A stretch of 64,000 nt of DNA from Ruminococcus gauvreauii (GTDB lineage Bacteria; Bacillota; Clostridia; Lachnospirales; Lachnospiraceae), in NCBI RefSeq assembly GCF_025151995.1, contig NZ_CP102290.1, positions 3,534,001 through 3,598,000 of the forward strand, written 5' to 3'. Position numbers and translations under genes: made by a program. Of the stretch, positions 1-7,616 are shown one piece after another. The notes under the pieces were generated by a model that was not told the DNA's origin, searched no databases, and saw nothing but the letters and a program-made list of their open reading frames with translations. The first letter of the stretch is position 1, and every line of letters begins with the position of its first letter.

Positions 1-168
1 CTGTACGGATGTGTGACGCAGATGCCGTATGCAATGGGATATTACTCCATCGCAACACTGGTAGCAAATAATAATGGTGATGAGACGGGCGACCTGCCCA
101 TTCCCGCGTACTGGTATAACGCAGAGAACATGGACGATCCGCTGATTGCGCCTAATCTTTACGACTAA
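1..168 (+). CDS. C-terminal end of a sugar ABC transporter substrate-binding protein (partial)
   Basis: Only the last 55 codons are present; the frame is open from base 1 to the TAA at 166-168. The translated end contains GYYSIATLVANNNGDE and closes with IPAYWYNAENMDDPLIAPNLYD-like residues. This is the usual tail of periplasmic sugar-binding lipoproteins (RbsB/type I binding-protein fold), where a helix is followed by a short hinge-returning strand. The assignment rests on that tail only, so the substrate cannot be stated. The gene belongs to a transport operon lying upstream of the window. No T-rich terminator follows directly; the next 285 bases hold the cloverleaf-like inverted repeat. 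Confidence 0.6.
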   Translation: MYGCVTQMPYAMGYYSIATLVANNNGDETGDLPIPAYWYNAENMDDPLIAPNLYD

Positions 169-235
169 TCGCTGCCGTTATCTGGCTGCACCCGGGTTTC
201 TTGACTTTTGATACGGTTTCATTTATTATTTAACG

Positions 236-388
236 GTAACAGTTCAGGACGGCGGGGAAATTAGTACAGAAAGCAGCGTCAAGCTTGCTTGTAAGTTGCT
301 TTCTGTACTAATTACCACATCGGATGAACATCCGATGCTTCTTGACCGGATTTTCCGGTCAAGAAGATGCGCCATCCTGAACAGTTAC
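236..388. repeat. Cloverleaf-like nested inverted repeat (one closing stem, three perfect hairpins)
   Basis: An outer stem pairs 236-254 with 370-388 (19 positions, two mismatches). Inside it lie three perfect hairpins in series: 259-275 with 297-313 (17 bp), 318-326 with 329-337 (9 bp, two-base loop) and 338-350 with 354-366 (13 bp, loop TTT). Together they account for nearly all of the 153 bases, giving a four-way junction as DNA cruciform or RNA. No reading frame or T-tract is attached, so it is not a plain terminator. It fills most of the gap between the binding-protein tail and the GntR-type gene. It matches no RNA family or attachment-site type that I recognise; a MITE-like palindromic element is the main alternative. 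Confidence 0.75.
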
Positions 389-453
389 ATTTAACGTAGC
401 AGTTTGGACGCCGGACAGGCGGCATAAATAAAAAACTAAGGGCAGGGAGCGGG

Positions 454-1599
454 ATGGCTGATTTTAAATATAAACAGGTGGCAGATAACCTGAGGGTCTG
501 CATTGGGGAAGGCACATTTAAGCCCGGTGAGCGAATTCCTACAGAACCTGAGCTCTGTGAGCGGTTCCATGTGGGGAGACAGACGCTCCGCAAGGCGGTA
601 GCGCTGATGGAAGAGGCCGGATATCTGAGGCGGGTTCAGGGAAGCGGTACGTATGTCTGTGAACGGGAAGAAAACCACGGTGGCGAGCCTCGGAGAGATG
701 CACCGGAATATGTGATGAGAGTTCCGGCGGAAGAAGGGGAGAATCGTACGATTACCCTGGTGATGATGAACGGGAAGAGTTATGTCTTTTTGGATATCAT
801 GCAGGGAATATCGGAGGTTCTGACGGCGAACGGCTATATTCTGAATATCGTGATCACGGATGGTGACTATGATAAGGAACGGATGATCCTGGAAAATATG
901 CTGCAGAATCCTCCGGCAGGACTGCTGTTCGAACCGGTGTGTTCGGGACTCCTTTCTGTTAATGATTCGCTCTGCAGGGAAGTATTTTCCAGGATTCCGG
1001 CACTTATGATTCATATGGATTCCGTACCGCATTTCCCGTTTATAGCACTAAATGATCGGCAGGGGTCCAGAATGCTTGCCAATTATTTGATTTCGCTGGG
1101 ACATAAACGAATCGGAACGGTGTATGCGTTTGATGAATACACGGGACAGAACCGATACAGAGGATTTCTGGATGCGCTGCGGGAACATGGGATGCGTCAT
1201 ATACCGGGAGATAATGTGTGGATGTTCCATGAGCGGATGAACGATCTTTTTAAAGCGGACGGATGCATTGCGCTGGAACGTATGCGTAAAGAGGTGACCG
1301 CAATCATGTGTCACGATGATCGTGTGGCAAGTAAACTGATTGGTTACCTTGGAAAAAAACAGGTTCGTGTACCGGAAGATATCTCGGTTGTCGGTTATGA
1401 CAACAGTCTATATTCTCAGCTTGGCGTTGCCATTACTACGGTGACACATCCGGGAACGGAATATGGAAAAATGGCGGCGGATGCATTGCTGCAGATGATT
1501 TATTCGCAGGAAAGCGTTGATCTTTCCCGTTATTCTGTTGAGCCGGAGTTGGTGATTCGTGATTCTGCCGGACCGCCCCCTGAAGTGTCATTGGATTAA
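454..1599 (+). CDS. GntR-LacI chimeric transcriptional regulator (AraR-like architecture)
   Basis: This 381-residue protein joins a GntR-type winged helix-turn-helix (about residues 5-70, with the recognition region RQTLRKAVALMEEAGYLRR followed by the wing motif GSGTYV) to a LacI/PBP1 effector domain (about residues 95-370). The latter ends in the usual ISVVGYDNS and ITTVTHPG motifs. The same arrangement is known in Bacillus AraR, a sugar-sensing repressor. The effector cannot be read from the sequence. It stands alone between the upstream transporter and the reductase at 1793, and may control either. The ATG at 454 is preceded by a purine-rich GGCAGGGAGCGGG stretch. A hairpin-rich, T-tailed stretch follows the stop. 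Confidence 0.85.
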   Translation: MADFKYKQVADNLRVCIGEGTFKPGERIPTEPELCERFHVGRQTLRKAVALMEEAGYLRRVQGSGTYVCEREENHGGEPRRDAPEYVMRVPAEEGENRTITLVMMNGKSYVFLDIMQGISEVLTANGYILNIVITDGDYDKERMILENMLQNPPAGLLFEPVCSGLLSVNDSLCREVFSRIPALMIHMDSVPHFPFIALNDRQGSRMLANYLISLGHKRIGTVYAFDEYTGQNRYRGFLDALREHGMRHIPGDNVWMFHERMNDLFKADGCIALERMRKEVTAIMCHDDRVASKLIGYLGKKQVRVPEDISVVGYDNSLYSQLGVAITTVTHPGTEYGKMAADALLQMIYSQESVDLSRYSVEPELVIRDSAGPPPEVSLD

Positions 1600-1624
1600 T
1601 TATTTTTTATATCGTGTAAAGAGA

Positions 1625-1690
1625 GCCCGATTCTCAGGGTACCAGTTCTTTTAACAGCTGGTCTTCCATGAGATGAGGGCATTTTTTAAT
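1625..1690 (+). terminator. Probable terminator after the GntR-LacI gene
   Basis: GCCCGATTCTCA pairs imperfectly with TGAGATGAGGGC around an inner ACCAG/CTGGT hairpin and is followed directly by ATTTTTTAATTT. The branched stem plus T-tract suggests rho-independent termination; strength is uncertain because the outer stem has a bulge. Confidence 0.5.
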
Positions 1691-1715
1691 TTATCAGGAA
1701 AATGATTCTTCCAAA

Positions 1716-1728
1716 TTAAATCGATTTT
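1716..1728. promoter_or_regulatory. LacI-type operator candidate O1
   Basis: TTAAATCGATTTT has a perfect AAATCGATTT core with central CG, the usual design of LacI-family operators. It lies just upstream of the weak -35 and the TATAAT at 1756-1761 that would serve the reductase gene. The TTAAATCG half-site recurs, in reverse orientation, three times ahead of the 4031 operon. Confidence 0.6.
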
Positions 1729-1755
1729 CTTCTGGAATTTTTCTGGAATATCCAT

Positions 1756-1761
1756 TATAAT
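1756..1761 (+). promoter_or_regulatory. -10 box TATAAT ahead of the reductase gene
   Basis: A perfect TATAAT lies about 31 bases upstream of the chosen start at 1793. The matching -35 near 1732 is weak, as is common at activated or tightly repressed promoters; the operator candidate at 1716-1728 abuts it. Confidence 0.5.
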
Positions 1762-1792
1762 GGGGATAACAGCTGGAAAGGAAATAAGTGGC

Positions 1793-2659
1793 ATGATGAA
1801 AAGAATTAGTTTTATCGGTGTTGGCATTATGGGAAAATCGATGGTGAGAAATCTGATGAAAGCAGGATATGAGCTTCATGTCTATGCAAGGGTGAGAGCA
1901 AAGGCTGATGATGTGATCCGGGAAGGGGCGGTGTTCCATGAATCAATAGCGGACTGCGTGGCTGCCGGTGAGGTTCTGATCACGATGGTTGGATTTCCGG
2001 CAGATGTGGAAGAGGTTTATTTCAAACAGGGAAATATCATGGACAGTGCGGTCAGGGACATGTATCTGATCGATATGACAACGACGAGTCCGCAGCTGTC
2101 AGAGAAGATTTACCGTGAGGGAAAGATGAGGGGTCTGCATGTGCTGGATGCTCCGGTCACGGGAGGTGACAGCGGCGCGAAGAACGGCACACTGTCAATC
2201 CTCGTGGGCGGCGATAAGGAGGACTACGAGACCTGTCGTCCCGTCTTCGAGGCGATGGGAACGAATATCAACTATCACGGACCGGCAGGGAGCGGACAGC
2301 ATGCGAAGATGGTGAATCAGATTATGATCGCGGGAACCATGTCGGGTATCTGTGAGGCATTCGCGTATGCCGAAAGCAGAGACCTGGATCTGAAGACCGT
2401 GCTGAGATCGGTGTCCTCCGGTGCGGCGGGAAGCAGTCAGCTGAATGCCTTTGGCGAGAAGATTCTTGCGGAGGATTATCAGCCGGGATTTTATATGAAG
2501 CATTTTATCAAGGATATGAGGATCGCGCTGGAGCAGGCCGAGGAGAAGGGGCTGCACCTGCAAATGCTTGGCACGGTACTTGCCAGCTATGAGAAGCTGC
2601 AGGAGGATGGACTTGGCGATCTGGGTACGCAGGCGCTGATCAGGTATTATACAGAGTAA
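1793..2659 (+). CDS. 3-hydroxyisobutyrate dehydrogenase family reductase (tartronate semialdehyde reductase-like)
   Basis: This 288-residue beta-hydroxyacid dehydrogenase has the N-terminal dinucleotide motif GVGIMG (residues 9-14), the substrate motif DAPVTGG (119-125) and the catalytic lysine in GQHAKMVNQ (K172). The family interconverts hydroxyacids and semialdehydes with NAD(P)H. GarR/GlxR members reduce tartronate semialdehyde to D-glycerate, which would suit the aldolase at 12889, but substrate choice is inference. A longer frame begins at 1760, inside the -10 box, so the start was set at 1793 behind GGAAAGG (ATG at 1796 is equally possible). The LacI gene follows after 22 bases, suggesting co-transcription and autoregulation through O1. 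Confidence 0.87.
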   Translation: MMKRISFIGVGIMGKSMVRNLMKAGYELHVYARVRAKADDVIREGAVFHESIADCVAAGEVLITMVGFPADVEEVYFKQGNIMDSAVRDMYLIDMTTTSPQLSEKIYREGKMRGLHVLDAPVTGGDSGAKNGTLSILVGGDKEDYETCRPVFEAMGTNINYHGPAGSGQHAKMVNQIMIAGTMSGICEAFAYAESRDLDLKTVLRSVSSGAAGSSQLNAFGEKILAEDYQPGFYMKHFIKDMRIALEQAEEKGLHLQMLGTVLASYEKLQEDGLGDLGTQALIRYYTE

Positions 2660-2681
2660 AATTAAAAAAGGAATTAGGTGT

Positions 2682-3722
2682 ATGCCAAAGACGAAAGTAA
2701 CGATAAAGGATGTCGCCCGGGAAGCGGATGTGAATCCATCCGTTGTCTCACGGGTGCTCAATAAAGATTCGACGCTGAAAGTCCGCGAGGAGACGAGAGA
2801 ACGGGTATGGGAAGCGGCGGCCAAGCTGAATTACCGTCCGAACAGGATGGCAAAGATGCTGCGCACAAAGAAGTCGAAGATGATCGCTGTGCTGATATCA
2901 AAATTCAGTGACCTTTACTTTACCGCCATACTGGAAGGAATCGTATGGGTTGCAGAGGAGAGAGGTTATATCATCTCCGTTTTTTCAACGGAAGAAGACA
3001 GAAAGAAAGGCAGCAAATGTATCGAAACCGTGTATGAATACGGCATGGATGGTGCGATTCTGGCTTCCTCTTATGTCGAGGAAAAAACTCTGCAGCAGCT
3101 CAGGTACTCCAGTGTGCCGATGGTTATGCTGCGCAGAAGCTCCAGGGAATTCGGAGTGATGGGGATGCTGGCGGATGAACTGGCCGGTGTGTCCATGGTG
3201 ATGGAGCATCTGATCGGATTGGGTCATCAGAAGATTGCGCACATCTCCGGCGAGTTGTTTTCGCGTTCGGGACTCAAGCGGTTTGAAGGTTACCGAAAAG
3301 CCCTGTATGAGAATGGAATCCCATACCGGGTGGAATACGTACAGGAGTCCGATCAGACAGAGAAGGGCAGTTATGATGCGATGATGCGTCTGCTGGAGCT
3401 TGAAGATCCGCCTACCGCAGTGTTCGCGTTCAATGATACCGTGGCCTTCGGAGCCATGAGTGCCATACGGGACAAGGGTCTTCGCATACCGGACGATATA
3501 TCAGTGGTAGGACATGACAATACCATTCTTTCCGAACACACATATCCGAGGCTGACGACGGTCGACAGCCGGATGAAGGATATGGGGGAACTGGCGGCAA
3601 AGATGCTGATTGATGCCATTGAGGGGAAAGAAAACGCCGGTGAACGCGGTGAGCCTGAATGTGATATTAAGATTGAACCGCGTTTTGTCGTGCGTGAGAG
3701 CACGGGGAGAGTCAGAAAATAA
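2682..3722 (+). CDS. LacI family transcriptional regulator
   Basis: A 346-residue LacI/GalR regulator. The helix-turn-helix is at about residues 6-30 (VTIKDVAREADVNPSVVSRV), followed by the hinge NYRPNRMAKMLRTKKS and a PBP1-type effector domain ending in DDISVVGHDNT and PRLTTVDSRMKDMG. It is flanked by the reductase gene and by the long transport/catabolic run. Palindromes with the central CG typical of this family lie upstream of both, making it the best candidate for the local repressor or activator. The effector is presumably a metabolite of the transported compound; nothing in the sequence identifies it. Confidence 0.9.
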   Translation: MPKTKVTIKDVAREADVNPSVVSRVLNKDSTLKVREETRERVWEAAAKLNYRPNRMAKMLRTKKSKMIAVLISKFSDLYFTAILEGIVWVAEERGYIISVFSTEEDRKKGSKCIETVYEYGMDGAILASSYVEEKTLQQLRYSSVPMVMLRRSSREFGVMGMLADELAGVSMVMEHLIGLGHQKIAHISGELFSRSGLKRFEGYRKALYENGIPYRVEYVQESDQTEKGSYDAMMRLLELEDPPTAVFAFNDTVAFGAMSAIRDKGLRIPDDISVVGHDNTILSEHTYPRLTTVDSRMKDMGELAAKMLIDAIEGKENAGERGEPECDIKIEPRFVVRESTGRVRK

Positions 3723-3742
3723 AACAGTAATCACAGAAGTAG

Positions 3743-3776
3743 CGGCAAGTCCTTCACAGGACCTGCCGTTTCTTTT
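3743..3776 (+). terminator. Rho-independent terminator after the LacI gene
   Basis: CGGCAAGTCCT (3743-3753) pairs with AGGACCTGCCG (3758-3768) with one mismatch and a 4-base loop, followed by TTTCTTTT. Confidence 0.8.
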
Positions 3777-3788
3777 GGTGCGAAAAGA

Positions 3789-3800
3789 GAAACGATTTAA
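3789..3800. promoter_or_regulatory. LacI-type operator candidate O2
   Basis: GAAACGATTTAA shares the CGATTTAA half-site with the two downstream sites. It lies about 160 bases upstream of the 4031 promoter, a distance compatible with looping between operators. Two ATTTTGTAGAAAAAC/AATTGTAGAAAAAC near-repeats lie between this site and the next and may be further weak sites. Confidence 0.45.
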
Positions 3801-3944
3801 TTCTTCTGCATTTTGTAGAAAAACCGTCAATTCCATGAGGAGATTCCGATTACAGTGTGTTTTTTCGGAGAAAACAAGGGAAAAAGCCGTCGTATTTAAC
3901 AAAAAAATATAAAAATAATTCAACAAATTGTAGAAAAACATTAA

Positions 3945-3959
3945 GAAAAACGATTTAAC
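3945..3959. promoter_or_regulatory. LacI-type operator candidate O3
   Basis: GAAAAACGATTTAAC ends one base before the -35 box at 3961. It is the same sequence as the site at 3998-4011 over 13 or more bases, and its reverse complement matches the core of O1 at 1716. Confidence 0.6.
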
Positions 3960-3960
3960 G

Positions 3961-3989
3961 TTGACTTTGGTGTGCCTAAGAGGTATTAT
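3961..3989 (+). promoter_or_regulatory. Promoter of the transport/catabolic run
   Basis: TTGACT (3961-3966), a 17-base spacer and TATTAT (3984-3989) form a near-consensus sigma-A promoter. Identical operator-like sites sit directly upstream (3945-3959) and over the expected start point (3998-4011), the arrangement expected for tight repression. The rest of the 3723-4030 gap holds the terminator at 3743 and AT-rich DNA. Confidence 0.7.
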
Positions 3990-3997
3990 CTTTGTAA

Positions 3998-4011
3998 GAA
4001 AAACGATTTAA
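3998..4011. promoter_or_regulatory. LacI-type operator candidate O4
   Basis: AGAAAAACGATTTAA lies just downstream of the -10 box, over the expected transcription start and ahead of the AAGGAGG ribosome site at 4018-4024. Confidence 0.6.
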
Positions 4012-4030
4012 TGAAAGAAGGAGGAAAAGT

Positions 4031-5038
4031 ATGAGCCGCAAAATTGCGATGACACTGGAAGCGAGAGAGGGCTATGAGATGCTGAGACTTCAACAGCTGA
4101 TTCGTGACCACGGGTTTGAGCCTGTTTTTTATGACCACCTTTCGACAGACGGGGAGGTGATTGAAAAGCTGAAAGACTGTGATGCAGTGATTGCCGGAGG
4201 AGACGAATATAACCGGCATGTTCTGAGTGAACTGGCAAAGGCCGGGAGACTGAAGATTATCGCCAGGTTTGGTGTCGGGTTTGACAAGGTGGACCTGGAA
4301 GCTGCAAGTGAATTCGGGATCGCCGTTACGAACACGGCTGGAACGATGTCCATGCCGGTAGCGGAACTGACGATGACTCTGATTCTGTCGACAGCCAGAA
4401 GCATAGCCTTCTGCGACAGAAAGCTGCGGGAAGACGGATGGTTTACAGGACCTGCGAAAGGCAGCCTCGATGGAAAAACGGTAGGGTTGGTAGGGTTCGG
4501 AGCTATTGCGAAGAAACTGGCGGAATATCTCTCGGGGTTTCATTGCCGTATCCTGGCGTATGACATTTGTTTTGACAGGGAGGCGGCAGGGAAGCTGGGT
4601 GTCGAGCAGGCGACGATAGAGGAGATTGCAGCAGAATCAGACTTTGTCAGTCTGCACACGCCAAAAACGCCCGAGACCGTTGGGATGTGGAATAAACGTC
4701 TGTTAGCAATGATGAAGCCGACCGCCTTTCTGATCAATACCAGCCGCGGAGATATCGTAAATGAAAGGGACCTGATCTGGGCACTGGAAAACAGAGTGAT
4801 CTGCGGGGCAGGGCTGGATGTGTTTGAGGAAGAACCGCTGCCCAAGGACAGCCCTCTTCTGAAAATGGACAACGTGATATTGATTCCTCATAATGCCGGA
4901 TGGAATGACCAGTCCGAACTTGTGACCGGAGGAAGGGCGCTTGAGAATATCATCGATCTGTTTGAGGGGAGGAGGCCGAGAAATATCTTGAATCCTGATT
5001 ACGCCAGCCATATCAGTGGGCAGAAGCATGTGGGGTAG
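4031..5038 (+). CDS. D-2-hydroxyacid dehydrogenase (phosphoglycerate dehydrogenase family)
   Basis: A 335-residue NAD-dependent 2-hydroxyacid dehydrogenase. The Rossmann motif GFGAIA is at 155-160, and the catalytic residues fit the family: Arg in NTSRG (R239), Glu in FEEEP (E268) and His in IPHNAG (H287). It would interconvert a 2-oxoacid and a D-2-hydroxyacid, for example hydroxypyruvate/glycerate, though the substrate is unknown. It is the first gene after the promoter at 3961, with AAGGAGG six bases before the ATG. A second member of the family (13684) closes the same run, so the two probably act on different carbon skeletons. There is no C-terminal ACT domain, which argues against a role in serine synthesis. 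Confidence 0.88.
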   Translation: MSRKIAMTLEAREGYEMLRLQQLIRDHGFEPVFYDHLSTDGEVIEKLKDCDAVIAGGDEYNRHVLSELAKAGRLKIIARFGVGFDKVDLEAASEFGIAVTNTAGTMSMPVAELTMTLILSTARSIAFCDRKLREDGWFTGPAKGSLDGKTVGLVGFGAIAKKLAEYLSGFHCRILAYDICFDREAAGKLGVEQATIEEIAAESDFVSLHTPKTPETVGMWNKRLLAMMKPTAFLINTSRGDIVNERDLIWALENRVICGAGLDVFEEEPLPKDSPLLKMDNVILIPHNAGWNDQSELVTGGRALENIIDLFEGRRPRNILNPDYASHISGQKHVG

Positions 5039-5078
5039 CCGGCGGTTTGGCTGGGAACGAGTGAAAGGAGAATAATAT

Positions 5079-6065
5079 ATGAGTGGAGTAGATAGTAAAA
5101 CTGTCCACAGGAGGTCGCAGGACACGGTAAAGGAATTTCTTCTACGGTCAGAGATGATCACCGTGTATGTGATGGTTGTGCTGGTTGCAGTCACCTCTGT
5201 CCTGAGTCCTGATTTTTTGCAGGTGGGAAACTTTATTTCTATTTTAAAACAGTATTCCTTCTACGGCATCTGCGGCGTCATGCTGACTTTTCTGATGGTG
5301 TCCCTTGCATTCGATATGTCACTCGGAAACACAGTGGCGCTGTCGGGCTGCATCGCAGCGATCCTGATGCGTGATTTTGGAGTATCCTTCTGGCTCGGAG
5401 CACTGGTGGCACTGGCAGTGGGGACGCTTCTGGGTCTGATCAATGGTTTTCTTCATGGGGTCCTGAAGATACAGGCGTTTATGGCAACTCTCGGAACGTG
5501 TTACGTATACAGAGGTATATTCTGGGTACTGTCAAAACAGGCATCCGTAGAATGCGGGGAAGCCGTGAAGGCGTCCGGTATCCCGGGGTCTGTCCTGGGT
5601 CTGCCGACCTCCGTCTGGGTGCTGATCATTCTTGCGGTCATCGGGCATATTGTACTGAAATATACGAAATTCGGACGATCCACTTACATAATCGGAAACA
5701 ATCTGGAGGTTGCCAGAGAGGTTGGTATCAGCGATACAAAGATAAAAGTGATTTTGTTTGCCTGCCTCGGCTTTGTAGCCGGACTCTGTGCCGTATGCTT
5801 TATGCTGACATACGGTTCCATTCCGCCAAGCACCGGCGCTAAATATGAGTTTTACGTAAATGCCGGAACAGTCATCGGCGGATGCAGCGTCTACGGCGGA
5901 AAAGGATCGATCGTCGGATCCCTGATCGGTACGGCGGTGATGACGATCGTTCAGTTTTCACTGCGTTCTCTCGGCGTCGCGCCGGGTTATCAGAATACGG
6001 TGCTGGGAGCCATACTGCTCCTGGTTATCCTGATCGATACTGTGAAAGAAAAGAAAAAGATGTAA
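5079..6065 (+). CDS. Sugar ABC transporter permease (RbsC family), first of two
   Basis: A 328-residue integral membrane protein with about eight to ten hydrophobic segments and the RbsC/AraH signature region GGCSVYGGKGSIVGSLIG near residues 267-284, where the ATPase is contacted. AAAGGAG lies eight bases before the ATG. It is followed by the double ATPase and then by a second permease of the same family, so the translocation pore is likely a heterodimer. Substrates of this family are pentoses, hexoses, polyols and related compounds. Confidence 0.9.
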   Translation: MSGVDSKTVHRRSQDTVKEFLLRSEMITVYVMVVLVAVTSVLSPDFLQVGNFISILKQYSFYGICGVMLTFLMVSLAFDMSLGNTVALSGCIAAILMRDFGVSFWLGALVALAVGTLLGLINGFLHGVLKIQAFMATLGTCYVYRGIFWVLSKQASVECGEAVKASGIPGSVLGLPTSVWVLIILAVIGHIVLKYTKFGRSTYIIGNNLEVAREVGISDTKIKVILFACLGFVAGLCAVCFMLTYGSIPPSTGAKYEFYVNAGTVIGGCSVYGGKGSIVGSLIGTAVMTIVQFSLRSLGVAPGYQNTVLGAILLLVILIDTVKEKKKM

Positions 6066-6082
6066 GCGGGGGAGGCAGTCAT

Positions 6083-7600
6083 ATGAAAGAAGATTATATT
6101 CTGGAAATGAAGCATATTACCAAGAGGTTCGGCAATTTTACCGCCCTTGAGGATATGAACATTTCTGTAAAACGCGGAGAAATACATGCCATATGCGGAG
6201 AAAACGGGGCAGGAAAATCGACTCTCATGAAGGTTCTCCATGGCTATTACCCCTATGGTACATACGAGGGCGAGATCCGCATGGATGGACAGCTTTTGTG
6301 TTCCGCCAACACTACGGATTCACAGAGGGCGGGTATCGCCATGGTTTATCAGGAGATCAACTGCCTCGGCACGCTGACGGTCTCGGAGAATATTTTCTCC
6401 TCAAAGATGATGTACAACAAACTGGGGCTTGTGGATTACAAGGCAATGCATAAGGAATGTGAGAAGGTGTTTCAGGCTGTCGGTCTGGACATTGACCCGA
6501 GGACGCTTATGGGAAAACTGAATACAAGCCAGCAGCAGCTTGTGATGTTTGCCAAGGCCGTCAGGGAGAACGCCCGGCTGATCATCCTGGACGAACCGAC
6601 ATCTTCCATCACCAAGATGGAAGTAGACCATATGATGGAAGTGGTGCGCAGTCTCCAGAAAGACGGCATCACCTTCCTGTACATCAGTCATAAGATGGAC
6701 GAGATCTTTGCGCTGGCAGACAGATGTACCGTGATTCGCGACGGCAAAAGTATCGGCACCATGGCCAGAGAAGAATTCAGTCTCGGCACCATCATCTCCA
6801 TGATGGTGGGCAGGGATATCGGCGACGTGTATCCGAAGCGGACACCGAAGATCGGAGGAGAAAAACTGAGGATTGAGAATCTGACCATTCCGCATAAGCG
6901 GGTGAAGGGAAGAAATGTGGTCGACAACGTATCTTTCAGGCTGAATAAGGGAGAGATTCTCGGTCTCGCCGGAATGGTGGGCGCAGGGAGAAGTGAAATC
7001 TGCAACGGAATCTACGGGGCGTTAAAACGCACCTCCGGAACGTTTTTTATCGACGGAAAAGAGGTGGTTATCAACAGCGTAAGAGACGCTATGAGAAACG
7101 GCATCTCTCTGCTTTCCGAGGACCGGCATGAGAGCGGACTATTCCTGCAGGATAAGACGGTGAAGAATAATCTGACGGCATCTATTCTGCCGCGGCTGAG
7201 GCAGGGCATATTTCTGTCCGGACCCAAAGTAACGGCAGCTTCCGGCAAAATGATGACGGAGCTGCAGATCAAGGCGGAGAGCATGGACAGCCGTATCACC
7301 TCCCTCTCCGGAGGAAATCAGCAGAAAGTGTCCCTCGGGAGATCGCTGCTGGCAGAACCGGATATCCTGCTGCTGGATGAGCCGACACGCGGTGTTGACG
7401 TAGGTACCAAGAATCAGATCTACCATCTGATCTATCAGCTGGCGGACGCCGGTATTTCCATCATCGTGATATCCTCGGAGCTGCCGGAGCTCTTAAATAT
7501 CTGTGACCGGTTCCTGGTTATCGCGGAGGGAACGATCAAGGGAGAGATGAATCGCGAGGAAGCTTCGGAAGAGGCGATCATGCAGTATGCGGTGCAGTGA
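6083..7600 (+). CDS. Sugar ABC transporter ATP-binding protein (RbsA/MglA type, two ABC domains)
   Basis: A 505-residue protein with two nucleotide-binding domains. The first has Walker A GENGAGKST (39-47) and Walker B LIILDEPTS. The second has the family's degenerate P-loop GMVGAGRSE, the signature LSGGNQQKVSLGRS and an intact LLLDEPTRGVDVG. The reading frame is open back to 5882 inside the upstream permease, but GGGGGAGG before the ATG at 6083 and the family's normal N terminus fix the start there. It powers the flanking permeases 5079 and 7617. Confidence 0.92.
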   Translation: MKEDYILEMKHITKRFGNFTALEDMNISVKRGEIHAICGENGAGKSTLMKVLHGYYPYGTYEGEIRMDGQLLCSANTTDSQRAGIAMVYQEINCLGTLTVSENIFSSKMMYNKLGLVDYKAMHKECEKVFQAVGLDIDPRTLMGKLNTSQQQLVMFAKAVRENARLIILDEPTSSITKMEVDHMMEVVRSLQKDGITFLYISHKMDEIFALADRCTVIRDGKSIGTMAREEFSLGTIISMMVGRDIGDVYPKRTPKIGGEKLRIENLTIPHKRVKGRNVVDNVSFRLNKGEILGLAGMVGAGRSEICNGIYGALKRTSGTFFIDGKEVVINSVRDAMRNGISLLSEDRHESGLFLQDKTVKNNLTASILPRLRQGIFLSGPKVTAASGKMMTELQIKAESMDSRITSLSGGNQQKVSLGRSLLAEPDILLLDEPTRGVDVGTKNQIYHLIYQLADAGISIIVISSELPELLNICDRFLVIAEGTIKGEMNREEASEEAIMQYAVQ

Positions 7601-7616
7601 GAAGGGAGGGTGAAAC

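Noticed and set aside
5882..6082. 67-codon extension of the first sugar ATPase into the permease gene
   Set aside because: The sequence is Arg-rich out-of-frame permease DNA; GGGGGAGG and the normal N terminus are at 6083.
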